The position numbers were made by a program, and so were the translations under genes. Below the pieces are notes generated by a model, which did no database searches, was not told where the DNA came from, and worked only from the letters and a program-made list of their open reading frames with translations. Shown piece after piece: positions 9,712 through 20,194 of a stretch of 64,000 nt of DNA. Source of the DNA: Gliomastix tumulicola (Eukaryota > Ascomycota > Sordariomycetes > Hypocreales > Bionectriaceae); assembly GCA_001599755.1 (NCBI GenBank), contig BCHX01000002.1:2480001-2544000 (forward strand), read 5' to 3'. Position 1 is the stretch's first letter. Every line of letters begins with the position of its first letter.

Positions 9712-10866
9712 ATGCTTCTGCCCATCGCTTTTCTGGCATCGGCAGTGACTGCTACGAGTCTCGCCAAGCTAGGATGCACTACCTGCACTACCGACACCCG
9801 ACATGCCGGGGTCTACACCGACGACATCATTCTTATGAATGAGGATCCACTGGTGCCCCTTGATTATCCGATGACGGACGGATTCAACCTCACCACTGGA
9901 GAGGAGTGGTCATTTGAAGGGGTGTCCGCAGATGGAACGTCTGGGATGGCCTTCATGCTCAGTCGCGGCACAATCGCCGGGAACCTCTTGGCGCAACGCA
10001 CCTTCATCGCTATCACCTGGCCCAACGGGACAAGGTACATGGAGTCTGGATTCGCAGACGTATCTACGATCCAGATGTGTCCGAATTCGACAATTGCGAC
10101 GTGGTCTAATGAAACCTCGGGTCTGAATTGGAGTTTCGAGTCATCCAACGACTACTCGCACACGGTTGTCAAGATCGACTCAGCTACCATCAAGGGGACA
10201 ATTACGTTGGATTCACTGGCCCCTGCTGTCTATCCGAATGGTCTTGTATACCCTGATGCCTCTGGCATTGTCCGGTTTGCACCCCATATTTACTGGGCTG
10301 AGACTGTCCCTGTTGCAACCACCGAGGCCGATCTTGTCGTCAAAGGAACCCCATACACCATCAGTGGTATTGGGGGAAGAGAGCGCAACTGGAATTCCTT
10401 TGCTTGGGCCAATTTGAGCTGGCATTGGAACATGCTCAGAGCGACTGCTGGCCCATATACTGTTATGGCCTGGATTTACACATCAAGAGTCGATGGGCAG
10501 ACGTACTTCACCAGCATGATCATGAAAGGCAAGGAGGTGGTGTTCCACACTCAGGAACGGGAGGCATCGACAACCAGCACGTTCGGCTCCTTCGACCTGG
10601 CATACGACGGACCTGTTCATTTGACATCGGACCCAAGCGGGAAGCCTTTGCCTCCGTCAAAGCACACGGGATATGTCATGGAAATGGTAGATCCCAAGGC
10701 TGGACAGCATTGGAAGTTCGAGATTGATTACACACAGACTGTGTACCTGTTTCCGTCCAGCAATACGACAAGGGTTGGTGGATTTGTTGGCACACTTCGA
10801 GGAGGCTTGGTTGGCGGACAGGAGTACACGGGACGGGTCAGTGGAAACTTGCAGGATATGATCTAA
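9712..10866 (+). CDS. Secreted CrtC/AttH-type lipocalin-fold protein, Diels-Alderase-like
   Basis: 384 aa, intronless. The ATG at 9712 gives a signal peptide (MLLPIAFLASAVTATSLA). An upstream in-frame ATG at 9574 would bury it behind 46 polar residues, so it is not used. The mature protein has several NxS/T sites and a long beta-rich body. The central GIGGRERNWNSFAWANLSWH and AGPYTVMAWIY resemble the second lipocalin barrel of hydroxyneurosporene-synthase (CrtC)-like proteins. That fold is shared by fungal Diels-Alderases and glycosylated hetero-Diels-Alderases of meroterpenoid pathways. What is seen is the fold-type signature and secretion. A pericyclase role is only a family-level possibility, because no polyketide synthase, NRPS or terpene cyclase gene lies in the window. 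The divergent Zn2Cys6 gene is the nearest neighbour. Confidence 0.65.
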   Translation: MLLPIAFLASAVTATSLAKLGCTTCTTDTRHAGVYTDDIILMNEDPLVPLDYPMTDGFNLTTGEEWSFEGVSADGTSGMAFMLSRGTIAGNLLAQRTFIAITWPNGTRYMESGFADVSTIQMCPNSTIATWSNETSGLNWSFESSNDYSHTVVKIDSATIKGTITLDSLAPAVYPNGLVYPDASGIVRFAPHIYWAETVPVATTEADLVVKGTPYTISGIGGRERNWNSFAWANLSWHWNMLRATAGPYTVMAWIYTSRVDGQTYFTSMIMKGKEVVFHTQEREASTTSTFGSFDLAYDGPVHLTSDPSGKPLPPSKHTGYVMEMVDPKAGQHWKFEIDYTQTVYLFPSSNTTRVGGFVGTLRGGLVGGQEYTGRVSGNLQDMI

Positions 10867-11017
10867 GACAGCAGCGCTTAGGCACCGCTGCAGCACCACT
10901 GGCCCCATCTACTAGCTCTAGTTTTTCATCTGTTTTACAGTTTTCTAGAGTATAATATAACTTTTTTTGCATTAACATTCATGTGGCTCTATTATTTATA
11001 CTCGTAATGTTCTAATA

Positions 11018-11456
11018 ATGCCTCAGGTCGGCTACTGGGTCTTCCGGCTGATCGAGGGCGTGAACCACAAGGTGAACCTCTTCTCCAAGCACACCGTGGA
11101 GGAAACCCTCAACACGCACTTGAACGCACTCGAACAGGAGAACAAGCCCGAGCCAGCCGACGACGCCTTCTACGAGAAGCTCGACGACTACGGCCTGGGT
11201 CCGAGCGGGTTGGGCGACGGCGACGGGCTGACGAGGTACTATGAGATGGATCTTCGACTGCTACCGCCAGAAGGGCAAGGACGGCGAGCTGGATACGGAG
11301 GAGGCGGTGACGCCGGGGGGCGAGGCGCCGGCTTGCTTCTTCAACCTGAGGGTGGCGAAGCTTGGGAACGGGAAGGGCTGCTCGGGGGGCTCGCATGGCA
11401 ATTTTGGAAATCCGGGCAACTGTATCGGGTGGTCGTTTGAGGATCTTGAAACTTGA
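11018..11456 (+). pseudogene. Frameshifted fragment, paralogue of the secreted protein at 29705
   Basis: The first frame (from 11018) reads YWVFRLIEGVNHKVNLF and FYEKLDDYGLGPSG. The continuation lies in the next frame from about 11244 (WIFDCYRQKGKDG ... CFFNLRV), ending at 11456. The order and spacing parallel FWVFRAVEGLHSKLQ, IYDLMGEWGIP, YYTFLNEC and CFVNV of the intact protein at 29705-31078. Much of the middle of that protein is missing here, and no signal peptide is present. A single-base indel near TACTATGAGATGG separates the frames. Strong GC and codon bias remain, so decay is recent or the indel is a sequence error. Fragment of an unknown fungal secreted family. Confidence 0.55.
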
Positions 11457-11827
11457 TGCTGCGTTTTCTTTTCCTTTTGTGAACGGGGTGCGATATAATA
11501 CAGGGTTGAACTATCTTTTGAGCTACTATAAGTTATAATAAATAAAGTGATCTGTTACGACCTGACGCGTCCTTCCTGAACAAGCACAGAATGCACGGCA
11601 TGTGCGATATATGAATACTCGGTCGGGCGCCGCAGCTTTCCTATTTCGAAGTTGATCATCACCGCCCTTATGTTGAAACCACCCAGAGCGGGGATAGAAG
11701 TCGGAAGACAAGACAGGAGCCGACGGAAGGCGACTTAGCTGATCACGCAAGACCGACAGTGGTCAGTCGGAATCAGCCAAGCCCCGGGCTTCTGCACGCG
11801 CCGGCCCCATCCCATACCGGCGCCTAG

Positions 11828-12001
11828 TTCTCCCCGCACTCCGGCGGGAGTCCGACGGAGGATCAGGCCGAGGCCCTCGACATCGAGCTCGTCAACTTCG
11901 CCCTGTTTCACGCGCCCAAGCACCTGGTGCGCCCGTGGCTTCGCAGCGGCGAGAGGGCGCGGACGGGATCCAATGTCGTGGACGTGGTGCCTGGCCAGTG
12001 A
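11828..12001 (+). pseudogene. Orphan 3' coding fragment, unknown family
   Basis: A 57-codon frame with strong GC3 coding bias, opening just after an in-frame TAG and ending at TGA 11999-12001. It reads EALDIELVNFALFHAPKHLV and RPWLRSGERARTGSNVVDVV. There is no start codon or upstream exon with splice signals. It looks like the C-terminal end of a lost gene, but I do not recognise it. The opposite-strand frame over the same bases is less protein-like. Confidence 0.35.
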
Positions 12002-12761
12002 GGTGATAATTGCACCGACAGTAAACAGCCCAGTGCCATGGAATGTGCTTCAAACCGTACAACTAAGCGTTAGGTGAAATGACCCCAAATCCGTCCATGC
12101 TTGTTCAAAGAGACTCTCAATGAGACGCTACTGGGCTTTCATAACACTCTTCCGGCCATAGTGGTCTGATGCCATGAACGAGGGTGTCCGCGCTGTTAGA
12201 GGACTTATACCCGGATTTTAGTCCGTATTACCGTTTAAAACAAGCTAATGAGGCATAGCAAAGGCTCAAAGAGGCCGCCTAATCCACCCTTCTCAAAATG
12301 CCTTCCCAGTGTTATCAAGACAGGGAAGAAGTAGCAGTTATCCGGCATGGGAATGCCGAACCCCACAGATCTGGCACTACAATCACGGTGGCCAGTGAGA
12401 TCTGCAACGCAGGGTTGCCTCCAGTGCAGCTGATGAAGGCTTGCTCACCTTCCTGATTCCGCAGGTGATTTCCCGGACCCGTTATCGCAGCCGTCTGTAT
12501 GTAGTGCGTCCATTCAACGAGGCCGTCCGTCGTCGTCGTTGCCTTGACACGACCTTCCCGGTTTGGTGCAGCTACACATGCCCCGGAACTTCTGGCATAC
12601 TGGAACTTCTGCAGAGATGGCTCGCCTCGAGATGCTTGATTGAGCCGCCAGAGTTATAAGATGTAGGGACTTACACCATTCGATTGCTCCGGGATTAATG
12701 CTGCTTTTCATCCTGAGGAAAGACTGGGAGTATCGCATGAGCGTACAGGCAGTCGGCAACC
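12002..12761. other. Intergenic region upstream of the S28 peptidase
   Basis: No coding signal and no recognised repeats. It presumably holds the S28 peptidase promoter; no clear TATA box was seen. Confidence 0.4.
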
Positions 12762-13813
12762 ATGAGGTCCTCCGTCGTCTTTGCTTCGCTGATTCCCTGC
12801 GTGACCCTATTCCAGGGTGCGCTGGGCTTGTTTCCTCCGGCTGGTGTCATCGAAAAGCTCGAGCTGAATGAACCGCAGCTGCGGCAACTCCAGCAAGCCA
12901 ACGAGACTCTCGTCGGCAATGGAACATTTGCGACGTACATCGACCACAACGACCCGGGGCTGGGGACCTTTGAGCTGAGATACTGGTACAATGCCACGAC
13001 ATGGGACGGTCCCGGCTCGCCCATCGTCCTGATGACGCCTGGCGAGATCGCCGCCGACGGTTACGGGGGCTATCTGACCGACCGAGCCATGACCGGCGTG
13101 TACGCCCGGGAGCTCGGGGGCGCCGTGGTCATGGTCGAACACCGATACTACGGCGACTCGACACCTTACAAGGTCCAGTCCACCAAGGCTCTGCAGTACC
13201 ACACCCTGGATCAGGCCGTTGCCGATTTCGCGCTGCTCGCACGCCAAGTCGAGCTCCCCTTTGACACGTCCGGCCTGTCCAACGCCCCCGACGCCCCCTG
13301 GATCTGGGTCGGCGGCTCCTACGCCGGAGCCCTCGCCGGCTGGATCGACAAGCTCTCCCCCGGTACTTTCTGGGCCTACCACGGATCCAGCGGTCCCCTG
13401 GAGGCCATCTACGACTACTGGCAGTACTTCTATCCCATCCAGCAGGGAATGCCGCAGAACTGTAGTGCGGACTACGCAGCCGTCATCGAGCACGTCGATG
13501 ACGTCTTTATCAACGGGTCGGACGAGGAAAAGCTTGCCCTGAAGGAGCTCTTCGGCGTGGAGGCTCTGGAATTCGACGACGACGCTGCCCAGGCCATCTC
13601 GTCACCCATCTGGGCCTGGCAGAGCATCAACTTCCGATCGGGATACTCCCAGTTCTACCAGATGTGCGACGCAATAGAGGGCGTTGCACCCAATGCGACC
13701 TCCTACTCTGCCGAGGGAGTCGGGGTCAAGGAGGCGCTTCCCAACTTTGCCAACTGGTTCACCAGTTCATATATTCCTGGTTGTGAGTCGAGCCTCGTCG
13801 CACGTATTCAGTA

Positions 13814-13855
<42 letters not shown>

Positions 13856-14569
13856 TAATGGGCGATAGACTGCGACAGCTACGGCTACAGCGATTGGGCG
13901 GGTGTCGACAACGTCCAGTGCTGGAACACGCACAACGAGACCATGGAAGTCTGGCACGATTGGGATGCCAGGAGTTCGTTTTTCCGCTCGTGGGTGTGGC
14001 AGACTTGCAACGACCCCTTTTTTTACTACCAAACGTGAGTTCAACCGCGAGAGATTCCTGAAGTGTAGTTCATTCCCTCCCCCCATGTCTAACAGGAATT
14101 TTGCAGTGGTGCCCCGGAGGATAAGCCAACAGTTTTCAGCCGCCTCGTGACCCCCGAATACTACCAGCGCCAATGCGAACTGCTATTTCCCCAGGAGGGC
14201 AACTACACCTACGCCAGCAAGCTTGGCAAGACAGCCGAGGACATCAACGCTCACACCGGCGGGTGGTTCAACACCGACACGACGCGTCTCATCACCACCA
14301 ACGGCGAGTTCGATCCCTGGCGCAGCGCCTCGGTCTCGTCCGAGTTCAGGCCTGGCGGCCCATTCGAGGGTACCACAGAGGCGCCTGTTATTCTGATTGA
14401 GGGCAGCAGACACTGCAATGATCTGACCATCACCAACGCGGTCCATGACCCGATCAAGGAGGCTCAAGCTGCTTTGGTGGAGCAAATCACCTCGTGGGTT
14501 GCAGACTTTTACAAGAGCAAGGTCAGGAGGAGGAGGATGGTGCGAGGTTCACTCGGTCATAGACGGTGA
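12762..14569 (+). CDS. Secreted serine carboxypeptidase, family S28 (prolyl carboxypeptidase-like)
   Basis: 549 aa in three exons (12762-13782, 13869-14034, 14107-14569). Introns start GTGAGT and end TAG/CAG with matching phases. A signal peptide (MRSSVVFASLIPCVTLFQGALG) begins the protein, which has several N-glycosylation sites. It is therefore probably an extracellular, acid-active peptidase cutting after proline. The alpha/beta-hydrolase triad is visible: Ser186 in GGSYAG, Asp in TNGEFDPWRS and His in EGSRHCNDL. The EHRYYGDSTP block before the nucleophile is diagnostic for S28, and length fits. The first intron carries a (GA)n microsatellite at about 13816-13851. The C-terminus is unusually basic (KVRRRRMVRGSLGHRR). 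Confidence 0.93.
13814..13852. repeat. (GA)n microsatellite inside intron 1 of the S28 gene
   Basis: About 18 uninterrupted GA dinucleotides between the donor at 13783 and the acceptor at 13868. Length variation would not alter the protein. Confidence 0.9.
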
Positions 14570-16786
14570 AGCAGTGTTGCAAACCATTGCCAGGTCACTG
14601 TAACGAACGGTATACTACTATAGCGACTACAGGCAAGGCAGTTGAAACATCCCCCTCAACCTTTGGCCTCCCAAATCCGCCCTACCAATCAACTTTAAGT
14701 GCGTGATGAGCTGCCAACAACATCTATTGGGCAAGATCAGATATCGGCCCTTCCCATCATCCGACCTATCAGATGATCTTTTCGTTCGGTCTACGGGCCT
14801 CCTCGTATGCATCTTCTACCCTAAATCCGTACCCTTGCCACTCGTCGCAATAGCTGGACTCAATTCTCTCGCTATGGCACACAACGTTCTCTAGCTTTGT
14901 ATTTTGGAAACAACGGTCTACACGGCCGCGCGAGCGAAGTGCCCGACCTAGACAGGGAATTTCCGAACCATCTCCCAGCCATGCGACAAGGAAGCGGATG
15001 CACTCATCAAGAGCCCGACAGTCTTGGGCGTTGGGATAACGGGGAAAAATCTGCACATAGGAAAGTTCTCGAAAAATGCGTCAGGATGTGTTTGAGAAGA
15101 AAGGACGAAAGTACGGGGACGAACTAGTATACACACTACGAGGACTTCAACAAAGCCTTACAATGTACATTATACTCACCTCTTGGTGCGTCTAGCTTCG
15201 ACTAACCATTCTAACCCGGTGCTATGTCTACTGACTAATAGTGTAGAACTTATAGACGAACAAAGTCCGATGTTTGCTAGCACTAAAGCCCTGGGTCGCT
15301 TAAATGAACTGGTAGATGCTAGGACCATTTCGAGGCTTGATGGGCTTAGTCAAGCCATTAGAGGCTTAACTGTTACTGGGCAGTGGCTGTGGGCTCTCTG
15401 GAGTCCTGACGACAACTGTCAATATGACGCAGGACGTATTCCTGTAGATCTACTTGGTCATGGCAGGCCTGAGGCGTCGTCTGACCTACGAATGACATAT
15501 ACGAAACACTCGCCACGACGACTACTATCTAGATAATAGTAATAACGAGGACATCACACCTGTCATAGCTAAGATGGGGAAGCGCAGACGCGGTCTGTTC
15601 GGAATCTCCTGGATTAGTTTCCTTATGGTAGTAGATTCTTCCTGTGGTCGCCACGTATTCTTAAGAGTGCTCAACCACTTGATGATGGGTTCATTTTGGA
15701 CGCACTAATGAGGGCTGTGGAGGAGATCTAAGAGCCTCATCGGTATATCTACTCCAGCATCGCCTAAGTACCCTCGAATCTCGTGCCGGGTCTCTACTTC
15801 ATTACGTCCACACGAAATGCCATTCATACTATTTCAAGAAACATCCCAAGTAGAATAGTGGCCCGTGGTAGATTTGGGGCTCTGTACTCTCGCTGCAACG
15901 GATGGATCGGACTCAAGCGCAAGCTTGTTCACCCGGAGGGACCCAATCATCGGAAGCCCCTTCACTGTTCGGCAGCAATTCCAACAAGACTGCACAATCA
16001 AATTGGACTATCATAGCCGACTGGGTCCGGGCCTACTAGGCAACACTGCGAGCTTTACACACGTGCTTGGCCGGATTCGCAACATCCAGTCACCGCATTC
16101 CGATAGGCGCACGGATGAGCAAGATAGTGATAAGTGGTAAGCTGTATCTTGGCAATTAATCATTTGCCCTCTCCTATTACCACCTTCTACTTCTGGATTT
16201 CTCCACTAGGATCTTTTGACAAGCAGGAATAAGCTGTAGAGGCAAAGCGTGGTGCGATTACTTATTAAAAAGCTCTCTTTATAGAATAAAGCTTTAACAG
16301 TCATCCAAGGAGATAGTAAGGCTCAATCAAGGAACGTATAGAGCGATTTCTTCCACTGCTTTGTATGGTGTCGCACACAGGTCTGCCATTAGTGAAAGAG
16401 GGGACGTAAGGCCTAATGTTCCGAAGCCGTAGCACGTTATGGTTGGAACGAAGTTACATTCCCCACACCTCCCTAATCTTATGCGTCTGTTGGTTGGCAC
16501 TGGATCCTCGAAACCATGTTGGTTGAGTATCAATTTGCCTCACATGATGTTAGGCAACGGGGGAGGGGGAGTATGACGTGTCAGGCCTTGACTGGTGAGC
16601 GGATAGCCCTTCAAGGGTATGGTTGGGTATATATTACTTTATGTTTTCTTGGTGGTACACTAGACCTGCTCTTTCCTACGCATTCTCTTCAGACATTGGC
16701 TCAATCTACCTTGGAGGCCTAGCTATAGCACGGATTTACAACGAAAGCAAGGCAAAAGATACTCTCGAGTTCTTCTGTCACAAACC
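14570..16786. other. 2.2-kb stretch without a recognisable gene
   Basis: Only scattered frames of 60-120 codons occur. The longest (15183-15536, + strand; 14769-15056, - strand) show no domain, no splice support and no match to a family I know. Base composition is intermediate, with in-frame stops dispersed through otherwise codon-like sequence, suggesting old decayed genes. Part of 16200-16330 is more AT-rich. Confidence 0.4.
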
Positions 16787-17405
16787 ATGGCTATCGTCGC
16801 GTCAACATACAACCAACTTCCCACGCTCGACACGGCAGATGAGCGCTTCACTGAGCGTGAAGAAGTTTTTGCCAAGGCAGCGAGCCTTCTTGCCGAAGTG
16901 AACTTTGCCTTTGGCCTTTGCCTTGTCCACGCCCATTGTACCTTGGCCGACGACGAGGTCATGCTCGCAAGGGGACACGTCACGCAGCCGGAGAAGGTAG
17001 CCAGCCTGACCGAGTACTACCCGGAGCGCTGGCTGCCGTCCGGGCAGGCGTACGAGTTCACCACCAGGCCGACCAGCCAGCCACCAGCCGCTCTTCTCGA
17101 CGCCCTGAGCAAGCTGACAAGCCATATTGGCGTTGTTGGTCTCTACCACATTGACAAGAGTGATAAGCCTGCCAAGATGCTCGAGCATACTGATGGGCGC
17201 AAGAACATCCTCACTCCCTATGAAGAGGCCGATGAAGCATACGAGGCTTCAGACTATAACAGCCTGGGATTTGGGCAGTCGCGACCCAGTCACTTTGGCT
17301 TGCGCCTCAATCATCATACTCTTGCATCTACTCTCGAACATGGAAGCGCATCAAAAAAAAAACAAAAAAAACCATCAGACCTCCAAAGCCTCTACCATGG
17401 CGTAG
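16787..17405 (+). pseudogene. Small uncharacterised fungal protein gene with a 3' frameshift
   Basis: The first frame from ATG 16787 reads FGLCLVHAHCTLADDEVMLA, YPERWLPSGQAYEFTTRPT and LEHTDGRKNILTPYEEADEA, a well-conserved-looking small protein without a known catalytic motif. After YNSL (near 17265) the original frame becomes atypical and runs antisense into the neighbouring kinase gene. The +1 frame reads AWDLGSRDPVTLACASIIIL and ends at 17405. The second continuation is much more protein-like, so a one-base insertion or two-base deletion near 17262-17270 probably split the gene. If the sequence is correct the translated protein would instead run to 17596 with an unrelated tail. It is convergent with the kinase-like gene, with about 30 bp overlap, and a poly-A stretch (17352-17370) lies just before the end. 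Confidence 0.5.
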
Positions 17406-18415
17406 ACCTCCTCAGCGTTGGGTCGCTCGGTGGGGAGAGCCCGGGTGCATGCGTCTACAATCTGGTCCAAGGGAGCAGGAGCCTGCCATTGAACCAAGTT
17501 TGTGATGGGGGTGTTACCGTAGACCATCCCCTTGATGGCCACACCCAAGTCATAGATATCCGACGCCTTGGTCCAGTTGCTATCAAGGGTGTGTAGGCGG
17601 CTGACTTCAGGGGCCAGACGATTGCCCCAGCGGCTCTCCAGATCGCAGATGACCAGGCGCGAGCCGTCATTCGAGAAGAGGAAGTTGTCGATGCGGAGGT
17701 CGCGATGCACGATGTCGAGGGAGTGAAGCAACCGCAGGCCATCCGCGAGCTGGAGGATCCAGGCCTTGTAGGTGGCGAGTGGGTGAACAAGCCCCAGAAT
17801 ATAGCGGGGGCGGAGTTTTTCGAACACAAGCTCTCCGCGGGATGACTTCCCCAGCAGCTGGACAACGTGTGGCGACTTGCGAACTCCAGAGCAGGATCCC
17901 CCCTGGCAGGCCATGAGATTGCGGATCTCGCTGCAGTATTTGCCCTTCTTGACAAAATTCTGACTGGAGTCCACCACCACCACGGGCAGAGGGGCTAGGG
18001 CGTCGCTAACGTCTTCGGCATCTTCCTCAAAGTCGGGGACCTCGGGAGGGGCTGTCATGGGGTGGATGTCGTTACCAATGATCTCGTAGCTGTCATTGCG
18101 GGACGGCAGATTGCCCTCGAGCCTGAGAATAGAGCCGGAGAGTGTACCGGGTATATCGGCGATGCGGACGACCTGAGGCTTGACGGGCTTGCCGTGCTGG
18201 TCATTATCAAGCTCGTACCAGTAGGTATAGTAGGTCGCGCCATTGACGATTTCTATGTCTATGTCAAGTACGGGGTGGCCGGCCGGCGGAACTAGATTGG
18301 TGGCCTCTCGCTGCTTCTCGTACGCAGCGCGCAAGCTGCGCACCGAGTCCATGAAGGCGTCCTGGGCAGGTGCCTGACTCATGCTGGGCAGTTGAGCTTG
18401 GATAGTGGGTATCAA
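17375..18415 (-). CDS. Fungal protein kinase-like protein with DLE in place of DFG
   Basis: 346 aa, intronless. The C-terminal half is a kinase fold: VVQLLG (about 184-189), HRDLRIDNFL with catalytic Asp239 and metal-binding Asn244, then CDLES where DFG would be (Asp258 kept, Phe-Gly replaced by Leu-Glu), WGNRLAPE (APE-like, 268-270) and SDIYDLGVAIKGM (alpha-F helix). A possible beta3 lysine and alphaC glutamate lie in FVKKGKYCSEIRNLM. No classic glycine-rich loop is seen. The N-terminal 130 residues are a separate region of unknown role. Small kinase-like proteins with this activation segment are common in filamentous fungi and are of unknown substrate. Activity is possible since HRD-N and the DFG aspartate are present. 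Start could be Met1 or Met12. Confidence 0.75.
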   Translation of the reverse strand: MIPTIQAQLPSMSQAPAQDAFMDSVRSLRAAYEKQREATNLVPPAGHPVLDIDIEIVNGATYYTYWYELDNDQHGKPVKPQVVRIADIPGTLSGSILRLEGNLPSRNDSYEIIGNDIHPMTAPPEVPDFEEDAEDVSDALAPLPVVVVDSSQNFVKKGKYCSEIRNLMACQGGSCSGVRKSPHVVQLLGKSSRGELVFEKLRPRYILGLVHPLATYKAWILQLADGLRLLHSLDIVHRDLRIDNFLFSNDGSRLVICDLESRWGNRLAPEVSRLHTLDSNWTKASDIYDLGVAIKGMVYGNTPITNLVQWQAPAPLDQIVDACTRALPTERPNAEEVYAMVEALEV

Positions 18416-18912
18416 GGTTAAGGATGAAGGGGATCGTAGATGAGGGGCAGCAGAGAATTAATAATTTATGGGTTGAAGGGAACAGGAGCTCACCCTTGGA
18501 ATCACGTGCACAAGCAAGCAAAAACCACGGAACAGCCGTAAAGCCAAAAAACAAACAAATACAACAGCAAAACACTCCTCATCGCATGAGACTAGAGCAG
18601 CTAATTAATCACATGTGTCTATGTATCGCCCCTCCATGCTTTTTGCGGCTCCTGCTACGTCGAGGAAATTGAAGAAAGGCCACCATCTTTGCCCTGCAAT
18701 CATAATGGGACGCACCTGAAGCTACGCATGCCCTAAAAGACGCCAGAGCGGACACTACTTCGGAGGAGTTGCTCGTATCACTCCACCCCTTCAGCCGGGC
18801 TGGCATCTGGCAAAAGACCGCTCCACATGGCCACAGCATTAGCCATGTTGATAGCTGATATTGTACGACTGCGCATCGATACCTAGACGACGGAAACACC
18901 GATGCCAAGGAA
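18416..18912. other. Upstream region of the kinase-like gene, grading into an ankyrin relic
   Basis: The first part is the presumed kinase promoter. From about 18780 the plus strand has short pieces reminiscent of ankyrin repeats (GKRPLHMATAL then LIADIVRL) broken by stops, leading into the clearer relic at 18913. Confidence 0.35.
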
Positions 18913-19071
18913 GAGGACGGGTGGGCGCTGGTGATGTATGCCTCCCAACAAGAGCCAACTGGATGGTAAAACTTCCTCGTGGAGAAGGGCGTGGCCACGG
19001 CGCTCTAGATCGCCTTCCAGGGAGGACAAAAAGACCCAATCCAACGACTTTTGGAACTGGGGGCCAAATAG
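18913..19071 (+). pseudogene. Ankyrin-repeat gene relic with in-frame stops
   Basis: One frame reads EDGWALVMYASQQEPTGW, stop, NFLVEKGVATAL, stop, IAFQGGQKDPIQRLLELGAK, stop. Two consecutive ankyrin units are recognisable (DGWxxLxYASQ...FLVEKG and TAL-IAFQGG...IQRLLELGA). Stops fall where the motif expects a non-stop residue; the one after TAL is where the motif has His. No start, promoter or other domain is attached. It is immediately followed by a 5S rRNA fragment. Confidence 0.55.
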
Positions 19072-19080
19072 CTGCCCACA

Positions 19081-19107
19081 AGTCGGTGACGACCAGCGAA
19101 TACCAGC
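19081..19107 (+). repeat. Truncated 5S rRNA 3' fragment
   Basis: About 26 bases (gtcggtgacgaccagcgaa and on) match the 3' third of the two full 5S genes in this window. The terminal stem is missing. It lies in opposite orientation to the full copy 157 bp downstream, forming a short inverted repeat. Confidence 0.7.
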
Positions 19108-19263
19108 GCTGGTAGGGTTTAATGACATCTCCTTTCTTTTTATGACTTTCTTTTTGCTTTGCTCTACTAATGTCAAGGTAGAGAGGGGCCTGTTGTTTTG
19201 CCTGTTGTTTTGCTCCGTCAGTAGTGGTGTGGGCAGCGAGGAGTTGCAAAAACGAAGCAAAAA

Positions 19264-19382
19264 ACATACAACAGCCGGTATTCGCTGGTCGTCACCGACC
19301 CAACTACTAATCAGCCCCTCACCAGTTTGACTAAGGGAGAGCGAACGGGATCCCGTATTTTCTAGTGGGTATGGTCGTATGT
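19264..19382 (-). rRNA. 5S ribosomal RNA (copy A)
   Basis: 119 nt. Read on the minus strand it begins acatacgaccatac and ends ggctgttgtatgt, so the two ends pair to form the terminal helix. The central gttgggtcggtgacgacc is the conserved fungal 5S loop and helix region. Five T residues follow the 3' end on the minus strand (complement of 19257-19262), as expected for RNA polymerase III termination. It is the same length as copy B at 36066, with six base differences, most of them transitions. The promoter is internal to the gene. Confidence 0.85.
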
Positions 19383-20194
19383 ATTAGAGTTACCACCAAT
19401 TGACCATTATACTGCAACTGCCTGACCCAGCTAGCCTCGGTACGCACGTGCCAAGACCGAGATGCGCGGACTCTGGATCTTATTCTAGGGGTCGTGTAAT
19501 AAGTTCAGGCGCATGGGCATCTTCTTGTATGTAAACTCACATGGTACGCGCCCAAGGAGCCCGGTACGCGCTGTACACAGTTTGAGGATATTAAAATCAT
19601 TGGTTCTCGCTCTCTGTGACATACGGTGTGGCCGGCCGGAATCTGTAACAGTTCACAACCAATGTGCAGTAGTTTCTGCCGCTAACACAACCAGCACAAC
19701 CAACGTGCATAGGAGCAATTTGTAGCAAAACCAACACACACTACTGTCCTCCTCTTCCCGGACTAGCGAGGGGATCTGTAAATTAGTACCTATGGACAGC
19801 TCTTCTGATATTTGTCACGCGTCAAGCTAAGGCGCACCTCCGATTCTTGTACCTCAGACAGAACAACGATTAATGCCACCAACCTTCTCCTCCCCTGGGC
19901 AACCTGGATATCTCCTGGACTTCTACAGCCGCTTCACTTCTATCTAGACCTGTGGCAGCTGCCAGGGATTTATGACATTGGGCTTTCGCCATGGTTGTCC
20001 TTGGCGGGAGTGGTGATGTCTGTAATTAGGGAGAGATGGTGGGTCTTGATTTGCTGTAGCCGCCATTTGGCAGGCAACACTGGCAGGTCGTGGCAGCCTG
20101 GAGATATTACCTGAACCATTTTCCCCCATCCCCTCATCTTACTCACTAAACCTCGTCCAAAAGTATAGATATTGATTTTATCGCTGAGGCTATC
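19383..20194. other. Intergenic region between 5S rRNA and metallophosphoesterase
   Basis: No gene or repeat recognised; only short frames lacking coding character. The proximal part presumably contains the metallophosphoesterase promoter. Confidence 0.4.

Noticed and set aside
12807..13493. Long minus-strand frame
   Set aside because: It is antisense to the S28 peptidase exon; GC-rich codon bias opens the opposite strand.
15183..15536. 118-codon plus-strand frame
   Set aside because: No domain, no splice context, and adjacent sequence is full of stops; treated as chance or a very old relic.
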